Shown here: positions 1 to 12,021 of the stretch, in pieces
Layout of the letters: each line of letters starts with the position of its first letter
Numbering within the stretch: the stretch's first letter is position 1
NCBI GenBank assembly: GCA_020912385.1
Contig: CP087219.1
Coordinates: forward strand, 1,488,001-1,552,000
Direction of reading: 5' to 3'
DNA length: 64,000 bases
Origin: Neofusicoccum parvum
Taxonomy: Eukaryota > Ascomycota > Dothideomycetes > Botryosphaeriales > Botryosphaeriaceae
Translations under genes and position numbers: made by a program
The notes under the pieces: generated by a model
Seen by the model: the letters and a program-made list of their open reading frames with translations, nothing else
Told to the model about the DNA's origin: nothing
Database searches by the model: none

Positions 1-748
1 GGCGAACTGCAGCAGACCGACGATGATGAAGTCACCGTACGACACTGTGCTCCCGTCAGCAATTAAGAAACATAGGGTATAAGGACAGCAATATCGATAG
101 ATCCTCCTCCCTCCTTACCTTCGTTACCTAGGACGTAAGGACCGTCGTTCTTCTTCAACAAGGTGACCAGCTTCTCAATTGACCCCTTGGCCGCCGCCCA
201 CGTCTTCTCAGGGTCTTGCTTCTTTTCGAGCTCGTCCAACGGCATGCCGAAGCGCACTTCACGCGTCTGGTGAAAGTAGGCAGCACTTCTCTCGGGGAGC
301 ACGTGTCGCGGCACGCGGGGCATTATGATCGGCGCCAGGTTGACCGTCACTTGCGGCGTCGCTTCAGCTAGTATCGGCACGACGTCAGAGTCCAAACGCA
401 GCGACGGCGTCGGCCAGCGCTTCTCCAGCTCGTGGGCGATTTTCATGCTGTCCATGACGTACGTGCCGTCCGGGAGCTGCGCGGCGGGAATGCTGTACTC
501 GTAAGGAGCGCCCTTGTCATTGGGCGGCAGGCCGGTGGCGCGCAGGGTGGGAGCCACATCTGGGTACTCCAGCCACTCGGTCTTGTACTCGATGTTCTTG
601 TAGTTGAGAGCCATTCGCGCTGGGCGGCCGTGTCAGCGGGCGCGTTCCACATCAGGGCTTGGCAGAGGAGCGGACTTTTCCATGGGTTAAGGGACCAGCA
701 GGCGCAGCGGCCCTTGCTGGGCAGGTCGTACAGGATCACGGGCGCCAT
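1..748 (-). CDS. Glutathione S-transferase-like protein, 3' end outside window
   Basis: Three exons on the minus strand: 748-676, 619-119 and 44 to beyond base 1, with introns 620-675 and 45-118. The start ATG at 748 gives MAPVILYDLPSKG, followed by WSLNPWK and, across intron 1, TRMALNYKN. This is the opening of the fungal GST_N family (thioredoxin fold) whose members bind glutathione or act as reductive thiol transferases. The segment VMDSMKIAHELEKRW matches the conserved 'DS..I..yLE' helix of the GST N-domain. About 206 residues are visible; the last visible exon (SYGDFIIVGLLQF) belongs to the all-helical C-domain, so only the C-terminal end is missing. Cytosolic, with no signal peptide. 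The substrate cannot be assigned from sequence. The family call is firm; the exact subfamily is inferred. Confidence 0.82.
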
Positions 749-2730
749 GGAGGATCGGAGGACGTCGGCCAGGGACTGTTAGTGTGAGACAGCTGGAAAA
801 CAGCTGGAGTGTGGCATGATATGTTTAACGGAGCTATTGGTAAGCAGATGCCATGGGTAGGGCGTGGTATTGGTAGGGCGTGGGCGTGGGCGGGGCACGG
901 GTGTCCCCGCATGACGTCCACCTGCGTCCATTGCAGCGCTGGGAGAAGGCAGTTGAAGGCTGGCGACCCAGCGACACCAGAACAGACCAGCGCATCCTGC
1001 TCGCCTCGCCCGTGTTGGTTGTCGCCGGCGGAGCAGGGCTGGGGCTCTGCCACCCTGCGTCAATCCTGGGCCTGTCGGGGCCGAGTCCTGGATCCCTCCA
1101 GACACCAACCAGCGCCCACCGTGTACGTCGTATCCGAGTCTATTTGCGCACACTGGCCCACTGGCACACGGGCACCCTGGCCCGCTGGAGCTGGTCGTCA
1201 GCACGGAACACGTCGTCTGGCAAGCTGGCTTGATTCGACCCGACCCAGAACGCAGCGCGACGCCGAACCGAGGTGTCCTCGACCCGGCCAGCCGGCCAGA
1301 GGTTTCTCGGGAGCGGTGGAGGCAAGCCGTTCCTGGCCGGCATGGCAGATTTAGGTTCGGGAGGAAATGTACAGGGCTGGCGAGCCAATGGTGTTGAGAA
1401 TGCGCATCATTCTTTGGCTTTGCGCTGCTTCATCTGCACGGCAGCGCTCCCCTTCATCTTATGCCACGCATCTCCAGAACATCCGGATGCATCCGCCCGG
1501 CAGCGCCCATTCCCCGGGTGTCTGAGAGCAGTGGCGGTGCGGGCGGGCGAAGGCCGTTTCCGCACGGGGCCAATGTCAGGCCACGGCAAGGCGGCGGGCT
1601 GTGCGACAGACAGAGGTTGGACGCGCTGGATTCCAGACGCAGTCTCCGGCAGAGCCAAGAGGCGGCGGGTTTCAGCGACAAGTGTTGCGCTGCTCTTGGG
1701 CTGGCGGCAGGGACCCCGGCGGACATGCGAGGCAGATCTGCAGGGACGCTCCGCTGCCCTTCCTCTCGAATCGCGACGCAGGCTCGGGCAAACGTGGGGA
1801 AGGGGGGCTTGGGGCGAGCAGCGCGCAAGAAGGCGATAAGACCCCGGCTGCCTCGCGCGGCCGTCTCGGGCACGGGGCGCCGGCGCGCCTCTGGCTGGCG
1901 GGCGGCGGGCGGCGGGCAGGCGCAGTGCAGGCGAGCAGCTGCGGGCCAGTCGACGGCGCGGTGCCAGCCGTCTGTTTTTACAGTTGCAGCCAAGCACTCT
2001 CGTCTGACTCTTGCGTGCGCTTCTCTGGCCGCCGCGGCGCTCGTCGTTCAGGCGCGCCGGATCTGCAGCCGTGCCCGGGCGCGCTCCACCGCGCAGCTGC
2101 CGAGTCGGAAGTCGGCTGTCGATGAAGCACACGCAGCAGCAGCGCCGGAAGCGACAGCTGGTCGAGGGCGCGCCGGGCAGTGGTTGCGAGCGCCGGGCCC
2201 CCTTTTCGCGGAGCCAGCGGTGCCAAGGAATGCACAACAGCCCGTCTCCGCTGACATGCAACGCCGTTGGGACGGGCCAGTGAGAGCGCCCCAGGCCCAC
2301 GCCACAGCCCTGGCTACGGCCCTCAGCCGCGCGGGCAGCGCGAGCATTCGCTGGCGCCCCTGAGGTCCGGTGATGGGCGCCACGCATGCGCTGCGCTGCG
2401 AGAGGCAGCGAGCAGCACGCGGCGGCGCGCGTTGGGGGCGCGGGCGGGCAGGCCCAGCGGGTGTCGCAAGCGGCTGCGCCGTCGCTGGAGGGTTGACGCG
2501 GCGTGGACAGCTGTTCGCAGTAAAGTGTGTAAAATATGCGGCGCGAGATTGGTAGGGCGCGGCCCAGGGCCAATTTCCAGCGCCCGGGCTCTCGTGTGCG
2601 GCGCGCCAATGCTGATGTGAGGCCTTCCCCTGCCTCGTCGTCTTGAGATAACTTAACCCGCCGGCTGCCCCGTAGGCCGACTCGCCGCCGCTCAGCCCTC
2701 GCTCTCTTCACCACCACCCACACCGCACCC
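749..2730. other. GC-rich divergent intergenic region, about 2 kb
   Basis: Lies between the start of the GST-like gene (-) and the start of the GT90 gene (+). Long open frames on both strands are Arg/Ala/Pro-rich and unlike any protein family, as expected of GC-rich non-coding DNA. No gene, tRNA or repeat was recognised. It presumably holds both promoters. Confidence 0.5.
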
Positions 2731-4270
2731 ATGATGGGCCTCCTCTCCAACCAGCGGGCCGCCGGCCTCGTTGGCCTGACGCTCTTTATCTTCCTGCTGC
2801 TCGGCTACACCACCTACAACTCGCGCGCTGCGGACACCGTGCCCTTCAACTACCAATCCGGCAAGACAGGCCAGGGCGCCCCGACTCTCTCGCAGCCCGG
2901 CCCGGCTGAGGGCTGGTCGTTCGACGCAAAGCGGGACGCGAAGAACTACGGCCTCTCGCCCGAGCAGTGCGATGCCGCCTTCCCCAAGCTGTGGGCTGAA
3001 ATCGACCGCGCTGTTGCCCACCGCAAGAAGGTCGGCAACATCACCCCCGACGAGGTGAAGATCGGGTGGAAGATCGATGGCATTGTCCGCGCCATGATCT
3101 ATGACCGCCAGGTAAACCACCAATCGCCCGCCCTCGGCGCCAGCCCAGCATACTGACCAGGTGTCTCAGCTGTTCATCCTCAACGCCCGTGGCGCCCGCC
3201 GCCGTGACTACCGCCAGCGCACCCTCGCCGTCCTGCAATCCGTCCAGCGCGCCATCACCGCCTACCAGGGCGACATCCCCAACATCGAGTTCTCCTTCGT
3301 CGTCGACGACGGCGCCTACTTCGCCGTCTACAACAATGAAACGTCCGCAACCACCTGGGCCCTCACCCGCGAGCCGCAGGACGACAATCTGTGGTTGATG
3401 CCCGACTTCGGCTTCTACAGCTGGGAAGGCCCGGCTGGTGAATACAGTGCTCTGCTCAGGGCCATCGAGCAGGATGAGATGCCCTTCGAGCAGAAGGATC
3501 CCCGTGCCATCTGGAGAGGTGCCAAGGCGCCTGCTGGCCACGTCCAAGTCCGCTCCGATTTACTCAAGGTTTCTAAAGGCAAGCAATGGGCCGATATTGA
3601 GGAGATTTTGTGGGGTGGCGAAGGCGAGCCCAAGAATCTGATTCCCATGTCGAAGCACTGCAAGTACATGTTTCCAGTCCACACCGAGGGACACACCTAC
3701 TCCGGCCGTCTCAAGTATCTGCTCAACTGCCACTCGCTCACCGTCATCCACAAACTCCACTGGCTCGAGAACTTCCACAACGCTCTCATTCCGTCAGGCC
3801 CGGACCAGAACTTCATCCAGGTTGAGCGCGACTTCTCCGATATGCACTGGAAGATGGAGTACTACCTGCAGCACCAGGACGAGGCTGCGCGTATCGCCGA
3901 AAACAGCGTCAAAACCTTCAGGGATCGCTACCTGACCCCCGCCGCTCAGGCTTGCTACTGGCGAAAGCTCTTTTGGGCATGGAGGGAGGTCAGCTTCGAG
4001 CCCGACTACTACATGTCCGAGGAGGAGCTGAGACTGCAGACCGAGGCGGAGAGGAAGAAGCAGAAGGAAAAGGAGAAGGTCGACGTGAAGCTGGACGAGG
4101 ACAAGTCTTCGAAGGAAAAAGAGAAGTCGAAGGACAAGACGGTCAACCCCGACGAGAGCAAGAACGACGACAAGAGGTCGACTGAGAAAAAGCTGGTTCC
4201 CCGAGGCATGCCCTACGAAACGTACCTGCTTCTCGAATCTTACGAGGAGAGCCCGTGGTACAACAGCTAA
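2731..4270 (+). CDS. GT90 family (CAP10-like) glycosyltransferase, type II membrane protein
   Basis: Two exons, 2731-3111 and 3170-4270, with the intron at 3112-3169 (TACTGAC branch site at 3151-3157); 493 aa. The start ATG at 2731 gives a short cytoplasmic N-terminus, then a hydrophobic anchor at about residues 10-27 (AAGLVGLTLFIFLLLGY). This is the type II topology of Golgi glycosyltransferases. The CAP10 domain occupies about residues 130-420 and shows PDFGFYSWEGP, then DPRAIWRGA, and KYMFPVHTEG followed by SGRLKYLLNC. These are landmarks of the family that includes Cryptococcus Cap10/Cxt1 and animal POGLUT. Such enzymes transfer xylose or glucose to glycans or proteins; donor and acceptor here are unknown. 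The tail (about 425-465) is a Lys/Glu/Asp-rich, low-complexity stretch. An alternative acceptor at 3161 would add three residues (VSQ). Confidence 0.88.
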
Positions 4271-6606
4271 ACAAGATACGATGTTGCGATGTTTCTTATC
4301 TCGTTTCGCACGATACCCTCGGCAATATTTTCTACGTCGGATGCCTCAATCTGGCTGAAAAGGGCGGCACCAGTGGAGTATTCCGGGAGTCTGAAATTCC
4401 CAACAGCCGCCTGTCTCGACAATTCAGAATAGCGCTACGATGACGCGGCCAACCTCAAGGGGGTTGAAACCGATGCGCCACGTGCGCATCAGCCCGCCCA
4501 TGGCCAGCCATCAGTCGACTACCACAGCCACCCGACATTCATGGTCGACCAGACCCGTCCCGAGCCTGGGTGCGTTTGGCTCTCGTTCCCTCTTTGCCGT
4601 AGATGATTTCCTTGTTTTACAGCACGACTTGGTGTTTGGGTGGCGCATGATCAGAAAATCGGGCGCTGAAGAACAGCGGATTCCCAGGCAGTCTGCCCGG
4701 CGTTTATGGAGTTTCGTCAGTCGATTGGTTACTGATACTGTGGGGAAGGAGAGGAGTCCGATTTACACCGTTCACACAAAGCCCTCGTTCCAAAGCAGAC
4801 ACGTGGCGATCACAAACCGACTATACACTAATTTTTCTTCCACCTGTGGCATTTGCTGAGTGCGCGTGTACACATACGGGATGATCTGTAACAGAAAAAA
4901 TGGAGAGAGGCAGCACCTGAATGGAGTTTTGTGGATACGTTTCATACTTCCAACGCGAGCATCGCACATCCCAATCACGTCTCTCCCAATGCGCGCGAGG
5001 ACTCCAACTCCAACGCACAAGCCGTGGCCTCATTGCGCTTAACATTTAAGTTCCCAATATACTTACTGCCATGCCCGTCGGGGGAAGCGACGGCCGACGT
5101 CATACCGCAGTTCCACCTAATTTTCCCTTCTTGGTATCCTTGCATGCATATGTCGAAGCTACCCGAGCCGCCAATCCCACGAGTAACAGCCTTCTCCCCA
5201 CGTGGAAAAAGATTAGAGCTAATCCAAACCTCAACTGCTTCGTAGGGTCTGGGTTCCCTGTAGGTCCACGATAACGAGGCGCGCCTAGGAGCTTTCTACC
5301 TGCTCTTTACGTCCGATTCCCTCCTAAGGCCACCACGAACGCGTAACGATCCGGGCCGACGAACGAGCGAGCGTTCTATTTTCGCGATTGTCTATCTTAC
5401 TTCCCGTCTTTGCTTCTCATCGAAATTGATGCCAGCATCCTTGCAACGCTGTTCTCGTTCGACTCATCGTCATCATCGCGGAATACCCGATGTCGTAATT
5501 TCCCGGAACAGGGCAACATGCTCGCGTTTCCTCCCGTCGTAAAACGCAAAAGGCTTCCGTGGAGATATCGTTCCCCTCTTGACGGCTCCCCGCATCTCGC
5601 AAGCTGCCTGCCGGAGGAAAGGGAGCGGGTGATGACGATGCAGCCACCCAATCCGACGACGACGGTGTTCTTCACATGCGGAGACGCCATACCTTGCACG
5701 CCCACGAAAACGAACAGGAACAGGAAAGGGGGGGAAAGCGACATGGACGAGACGCAATAGGCTCTGCGGAGAGCGGGCGAACCGCTTCGCGCGAGCGCAG
5801 GGGGGTGGTGCCGTTTTCTGGGGGGAGAAAAAAGTGTCGTGAGCGAAGGAGTGGAACGGCTGACGACGCGAACGAATCGAAGGCACAAGCACCGCCGTAT
5901 CCCGCGAGTCTCGTCCCGACTAGAATTCGCGCTTACCCCGCAACGGCCTCAGAGTGGATCCTCGCATGATGACTATCGCGATGGATATTATTGCTCTATT
6001 CGGGGCGACTGGAGCGGTCGGGACGAGCAGGTAAGTTATAGGGTAATGGCGTTGCGAGATCGGGATTTTGCGTTATGTCATTGAGGCGCTGCGAGGCGGT
6101 TGGTTGGCTCCAGATAACGGCTACACCCGGCACAGCTGGGCCGAGTCATGCAACACGGGAGCATGGTACTTGGGACGAGCAGGTTCTGATTACCCTATAG
6201 AATGGGAGTGGGAGGCAGAGGAGGGATTGAGCTTTGCCCGACTATTCCTCTGGCGATTAGGCTCGAGGGAAGGGTTCGTGGCCGTGTGATTGTCAGAGGG
6301 CGCGAGGTGGGAGGGATCGGTGTCCACGAGGGTATATATGTTAAGCTCTCCGCTGCCTTTTTGCCTTCTCGCCCACCCCATCTCTTTGTCTCTCTATCAG
6401 GTCTCTGGTTGACCTGTCGGCAAACGAGTTTTTCTTCAAGAACACCCTGTTGGTTCCCGTTGCATGCCACTATCTCTGCCCCTTGTCCTCGCGCTCACAA
6501 TCCGACGAACCTCAGCTTCCTCTGCAGCCTCGACCAAGACAACGACAGCCTCGGCTACCTCTCCCACAAAGAACAACAACGCCGTTGCTGCTAGCACCGC
6601 GACAAG
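4271..6606. other. Intergenic region, 2.3 kb, no gene recognised
   Basis: Several short open frames are present, but none has family-like sequence or consistent splice structure. The right end has a TATA-like sequence (6333-6339) and long pyrimidine tracts typical of fungal promoters and 5' leaders. Confidence 0.45.
6333..6339 (+). promoter_or_regulatory. TATA-like element upstream of the dehydratase gene
   Basis: TATATAT about 270 bp before the chosen ATG (6607), followed by pyrimidine-rich sequence. Position and motif only; no other evidence. Confidence 0.4.
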
Positions 6607-7997
6607 ATGGGATCAATCGCGCTCACCGAGTGTGCTACTGCACCCGTCTCCGCCTCTCCCCCTACCGTGTCCCTCACACCCTCGGCCAAGCCTTGGAACC
6701 TCACTCCACTCATGGAATCAACTGCGCTCTCGCGCGCTGCGGGATGGTACGGTCGAACAACTCCTTGCACCTCTCATCCTTGAGACGTGTGTCAACCACT
6801 GCCCCTGTCGCACTTCCCCTCCGCCCTCCATCCTGCCTTCTCTCTCTCACCCTTCCCTTCCCTCTTCCTCCGTCTCCCAGACGACATCAACGCCAGCCCG
6901 TCCACCAACACTCCTCAACCCACCTTCCCCTCAACAGACCAACCAACCGCCTCAAACAAAGCCCACGCACCCCCAGAAAGATACGGGTGCTAAACCGTAG
7001 AAGCAGAATCTTCCTGAAGCTCGAGCTCCTGCAGCCGTCCGGCTCGTTCAAATCGCGCGGCATCGGGCACTACCTGCTGTGCCGGCTGTCGGCGCACGCG
7101 ACGCCGCAGCGCGTGCACTTCTATGCGTCGTCGGGCGGCAACGCCGGGCTGGCGTGCGTCGCGGCCGCCGTCGCGCTGGGCCGCCCCGCCACCGTCGTCT
7201 GCCCCGTCACCACCAGCCCGGGCATGCTGGCCAAGCTGCGCGGCGCCGGCGCCGCCGACGTCATCGTCCGCGGCAGGGACCTCGCCGAGGCGGGTGAGAT
7301 CCTGAAGCGGGAGGTCATGAGCGGCGACCCGAACGGCGTGTATGTCCCGCCGTTCGACCACCCCGATATCTGGGCCGGTAATGGGTCGGTTGTGCATGAG
7401 GTTGCGGCGCAGATGGCGGAGCGCGGGGAGGGGAGGGCGGCGCCTGATGCGGTCGTGTGCAGTGTGGGCGGGGGTGGGTTGCTGAATGGGGTGTTGGCTG
7501 CGATGGGGGAGGTCGGGTGGGGGGATGAGTGCAGTGTGGTGGCCATGGAGACGAGGGGCACGCATAGTTTGAACGCGGCGCTGGAGGCCGGGGAGCTGGT
7601 CGGGTTGGAGAAGATTACGTCTGGGGCGACCAGTCTCGGGGCGAGGGTGGTGAGTGAGGAGACTTTCCGGTTGGCGAGGGAGAGGAAGAATGTGAGGAGC
7701 GTGGTGTTGGATGATCGCGAGGCGGCCATGGGGTGCTGGCGGTTGGCGGATGATGAGAGATTGATGGTGGAGCTGGCATGCGGTGTCAACGTGGCGCTTT
7801 GCTACGATGGCCGCCTGGAGAAGGCGGTTGGGAAGAAGCTGACGAAGGATAGCAAGGTGGTCATCGTGTTGTGCGGTGGCAACGATGTCACCGTCGAGAA
7901 GCTGCACAACTGGAGGAAGCAGTACGGCGATGTGGAGAAGGAGATCCCGCGCAACGCTGACGTCCCCAGCGAGTCGACGGCACCGGGACACGAGTGA
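6607..7997 (+). CDS. PLP-dependent L-serine/L-threonine dehydratase (catabolic)
   Basis: Two exons, 6607-6746 and 7004-7997, with a 257-bp pyrimidine-rich intron; 377 aa. Joining them gives ALSRAAGCRIFLKLELLQPS, the classic opening of cytosolic serine dehydratases such as yeast Cha1. The PLP-binding lysine lies in SGSFKSRG (K63). SSGGNAG binds the substrate/PLP region and the glycine loop SVGGGGLLNG (about residue 200) holds the PLP phosphate. The enzyme converts serine or threonine to pyruvate or 2-oxobutyrate plus ammonia. The chosen ATG has a good context and in-frame continuity; upstream ATGs would add a low-complexity leader. The intron is unusually long for this window (others are 41-85 bp); it contains Pro/Ser-rich open frames that are not part of the family. 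It is convergent with the prenyltransferase gene (187 bp apart). Confidence 0.9.
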
Positions 7998-8184
7998 AGC
8001 AAAGCCTGAGGAAGTCTCCTATGTTTCGGAGTTGGATCAATTTCAAGTAGAATAGGATTAAAGATAGGACGGTCTTTACGAATGGGAAGCTCATCGAAAT
8101 TCATCAGATCCTACCACGCGGAAGTGATTGTGCAAGTCCTTTTCAGGAGGGGTATCATACAAGACTCTACAAGCAGCACCTTGT

Positions 8185-9212
8185 TCACGCAACTACTCTA
8201 GGCTGGTCCAACAGGGATTTCCTGTAGTTCCAGTAGTTCTCGCGGATGGGATCGTAGCGCTTGGCAAGCAGATCCAACGCCTTGGCAGCATTTTCCTTGG
8301 TGCTCTCCTCCTCGGCATAGATGTCGGCGAGCAGGTCAAGGGCATGGCTAGAGCTGACCTCGTCGGGCTTATCAACCGACGCATATTCCAAAGCCAGGTC
8401 CTTGAGAGTCGACTGTGGCAGTTTTGCGTGGCGCACAATGCCGCGGAGGTAGTTCCACGGGCTTGGGTTCTGGGGCGCGAGCTTGACGGCGGCTTTGGCG
8501 TAACTAAACGGCTGTCAGCACGGGGCCTCTGCGCGGGAGTGTCTTCATTGCATACTCCATCTCGCGGTCCAGAACGACCTTCTGCGAGAAGCTGCCCGGG
8601 TTCCCGGCGAAGACCAGGAACCAGCGGTGGTTCCAGGCCGAGTTGTTGCGCACGTCCTCGCGCAGCAGGGCGTCGACAGCCTCGATCTCGCCCTTGTCCC
8701 ACAGGGCGAAGCGGCGCACCAGCCACTGGCGGTAGCTCCACACGTGGTAGTTCTTGGAGTCCTTGACCAGCATGCGGGCGATGAAGTCCTGCTCGCCGGC
8801 CGGGTCGGCCAGCTTGTCGACGATGGTCTGGCGGTGGTGCCAGATCTGGTAGTTCTTGAGATTCTTGAGGGCGGCGGCGTTCAGCCAGGCGAGCTCGTCG
8901 CGCAGGTCCTTGCCGAGGGTGAGCACGACCTTTGCGCGGTACAGCCTGCGGGTCTGGTCAGCGGCGGCGGGTGGGCGGGGGCCGGGAGACGCACCAGACG
9001 GTGTAGTGGGCGGGGTTCTGCTGGATGATGTCCTCGGTCAGCGCCAGCACGCGGTCGCTCATCTCGTTGCGGGCCATGACGGCGCGCAGGTAGCTCATGG
9101 CCTCGTCATACTCGTCCGAGTAGGTGATGGCGGCCAGGGCATTGGGGCCGCCGTCGTCCAGCGGGATGGGCTCGATGTCCTGCCACTCGTCGGACTCGGC
9201 GTAGAACGGCAT
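8185..9212 (-). CDS. RAM2: Protein farnesyltransferase/geranylgeranyltransferase type I alpha subunit
   Basis: Three exons, 9212-8995, 8945-8556 and 8503-8185, with introns of 49 and 52 bp; 308 aa. The PFTA helical-hairpin repeats are clear: NPAHYTVWLYRAK, LKNYQIWHHRQ, SKNYHVWSYRQWLVRRF, NNSAWNHRWF and NPSPWNYLRG, ending in YWNYRKSLL. The N-terminus has the WQDIEPIPLDDG segment that recruits the beta subunit. The alpha subunit pairs with either beta subunit to attach farnesyl or geranylgeranyl to CaaX cysteines of Ras, Rho and a-factor type proteins. Length is close to that of other fungal alpha subunits. Splice sites are all GT-AG and the phases agree. Divergent from the 621-aa gene across an 884-bp gap. 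Confidence 0.93.
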
Positions 9213-10096
9213 GGCGGCGGCAGCAGGGGTGTGTCGGGGCGGGCGAGGGCGGCGGGAGGGCGGGCGAGATGTCCGTGGTGGGCGTCTTTGTGGTGGTGGT
9301 GGTGGTGGGCTGGCGCATGCCCGCAAACAGCCGCAGCCAGCCCCGCGCCCGCCCGCCGACGCGCCGACACACTCCCGCCCTTGTCCGGCCCAGGCCCCAT
9401 GTCCCCGGCCACATCCTACACTACTCTGTTACACTCAAACCATACTGGCTTGGCACCGGCGAGCGACGCGTACGGAAGGACGCGTACACAGCTGTTGCGG
9501 CGTCTTGGCAGCCTGAGATAGGCGCCCATGCACCCCAGGCCAGAGCGCTGCTTCACCAACCTACCAAGTCTCATCAAGCGCCAATCCCCCGAGACATCCG
9601 AGCTTAATCGGCCTTGTCGCGCTCAGCATTGCGCCTTCCCACTCAACACCATGCCGAGCTGCGCCCTCTGCTCGTCCTGCACTCCGCCGCGCCCTCCCGC
9701 GCGCTGGCTTCGAGTCCTGCAGCGCATGCTCCACGGGCTACACCTGGCCGGTCGTTCCAATCCAATTGGGATCCGCCTGTCCTGCCCAGCTCAACCTAAG
9801 CTGTAAGGCTGGCTGCGGCCCGCGCTCGTCATGCAGGGTCTTGTATCTAAGTATATCTATCCGAACACGAGAAATCCTCTCTCAATCCGAAAATGCTGCC
9901 ACGCCAAGAGCCAATTACTCTGCATCTACGTTCCTATCTCTCCGAATACTTTACCCTTTGCTGCCCTCTCTGCTTTCCCTCTGGCTTCTGTTTTGCTTCT
10001 GTAGATACCCACGTTTGAATCAATAGAGTGCTTTACCCTCGATTCAGCTCTTTTTTCTGATCAATTGTGCTGTTTTTGTCGCTGAGAGCCGTCGCC
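9213..10096. other. Divergent promoter region RAM2 / unknown gene
   Basis: 884 bp with a short GTG/GGT tract near 9290-9310 and pyrimidine-rich sequence before 10097. No coding sequence recognised. Confidence 0.45.
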
Positions 10097-11629
10097 ATGG
10101 CTGGATATGCAGACCTTCCACCTGCTTACGAGACGCTGGAGCCACGAGATGCGCTGGATCCGTACATGGCTGCGGTCAAAAGCTCCCAGCTTTCCGAAGA
10201 TCCGCTGCCAGTCCCTGCCGAGACCATCCAGCAGTATCTTGCTGCGGCATATTGGCTACAGGAGCAGATCTACTCCAATATAAACACCTACCATCAGCCG
10301 ACTGCCGACTTGTCGTCACACGGCGTGCCTCACGAGCACAGATCGCCCGATGAAGCTTTTGACCGCCTGCCCCTCGAAAAGCAACAGATCATCTTGCAGA
10401 TTGTTGAAGAACTACCGCCCGAGGAATTGGAGCACATCTCTTCCTCGTTACCGCTTCGCCCAGAAGTCACCACACAACGTCATGACCACCACTCCATTTA
10501 CGAAGATGATTTCGAAGACTTCGACCACTCCCTCTATGGGATGTCTGCTCAGTCAGAGTCCTCGACACATGTCAGCCACAAAAGCAAGCACAAGCATACG
10601 CACAAACACAAGCACAAGCATCGACGAAAGCACAAACACCGCCATTCCAAATCTCACGAAGAGGCCCCCGAGCCCCGCCCCGACGACCTTACCACCAGTA
10701 AAGTAACTCGCTTCTTCGGAGATACGTTGATGGGACGAATGGCCCGCGCCGGCGTCGGAACCACCACGAGTGCCATCAAGAACTTCCGTACTCTGTCCCC
10801 CTGGGGCGATAACAATCCGGTAATCGTCCCCAACGTGCGCTACCGCGATGCAATCCTCTTCGCTGCCTTCTCCGCCGCCGGAGGACCGATGGTGGAAGGC
10901 ATCGATACACTTATTCACGACGCGTTTGGCTCGGACAACTTCATTGCGGAGGTGGTGTCGACGGGCGCGGACGCCATCAAAGAGAGCATGGCCGTCAAGC
11001 TGGCAGTCTTCCAAGTCGTCGAGCAGGCCATCGACGTCGGGATACTAGAGCACTTAATGCCCGAGGAGGACAAGCTCATCACAACCGGCAGCGTGAAGAC
11101 GCTGCGCGTGCAGGTCAGGCACAAACTCATGGGCGTAGACGCCGATCTACAATTCAAAGGCCAGTATCCAGCCCGCGACCCCGGCGCATGCGCAAAAGGC
11201 TGGTTCTGCCCCTACCTCTTCGCCAGCGGCCGGACGCCCGAGGTCCCCCGCTCCCACGACTTCGCCATGGCCGAATTCTGGGGGCCCTTCATCAAATGTA
11301 AGTCCTGCCGACCCCATCCTTCCACGCAAAACAATCACTGACGACCCACCCCGCAGCCGACGAAGGCCTCGCCCGCGCCCTCCTCTCCGCCAGCCCCTCC
11401 GTCCTCTCCCTCTGCGACCCCGACCCCGCCCACGCCTTCCCCGCCCCGCGCATGCTCCTCCTGTTCACCGCCATCGCCCCCTTCCGCGCCGGCATGTGGT
11501 CCACGTCGCGCCGCCCCGGCTGCGCCACCATGTTCTTCCACCTCTTCGACGGCTGCCCCGCGCTCGTCGTGCCCGTCAAGCCGACCGCCGCCGCTTCGCC
11601 GCCGCCGCTGTCGCGCTCGTCGACCGCCA

Positions 11630-11692
<63 letters not shown>

Positions 11693-12021
11693 AGGGCAAG
11701 CAACGCGCCCTCCCGCAGACCATCGCGCTGCGCGTGCCTGTCTTGGCCTGGAGCCCGTGGACCCTGGCGCAGATGATGGGGCCCGGCCGGGACGGGTACG
11801 GCGCTGCGGTGCAGCATAGGCAGTTGTGCGAGTGGCTGGATGGGATGCTGAGCGTGGAGCACATGCACGAGCGCGTGCGGGGGAGGTACGTGGAGCTGCT
11901 GGGCAGGAGCGTGAGTTTGGTGGTGAACGGGGGGTTGGGCGTGGGGAAGATGGGGGAGGAGTGGTTGAAGGAGAGGAAGGTGGATGTGGGGAGGGCGGGG
12001 GTGGTGGCCGTGAGGTTTTGA
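10097..12021 (+). CDS. Hypothetical protein with His/Lys-rich block and poly-Ser tract
   Basis: Two exons, 10097-11297 and 11357-12021, with a 59-bp intron; 621 aa. The ATG at 10097 (GCCATGG context) is preferred over the upstream frame opening. I do not recognise the family. Visible parts: an acidic/Pro N-terminal third; a dense His/Lys/Arg block (about residues 158-188, alternating KH) that could bind metal or nucleic acid; a conserved-looking globular part beginning near LTTSKVTRFFGDTLMGR with a long helix-rich segment AFSAAGGPMVEGIDTLIHDA; then a C-terminal half beyond the intron. Residues 493-512 are 20 consecutive serines, all encoded by TCG. Codon use is GC-rich like its neighbours. 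The antisense strand of the tract gives a long poly-Asp frame that is an artefact. No membrane segment or signal peptide is evident. Confidence 0.75.
11632..11691 (+). repeat. (TCG)20 trinucleotide microsatellite in coding sequence
   Basis: Twenty uninterrupted TCG units in frame, encoding poly-Ser in the 621-aa protein. Uninterrupted trinucleotide repeats are prone to length change by slippage; here such change keeps the frame. Confidence 0.97.

Noticed and set aside
1407..2750. Long minus-strand open frame (447 codons)
   Set aside because: Arg/Ala-rich throughout, overlaps equally long frames on the other strand and has no family motif; a result of GC-rich composition.
4440..4859. 139-codon plus frame downstream of the GT90 gene
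   Set aside because: Unlike any family, mixed low-complexity composition, competing frames on the other strand.
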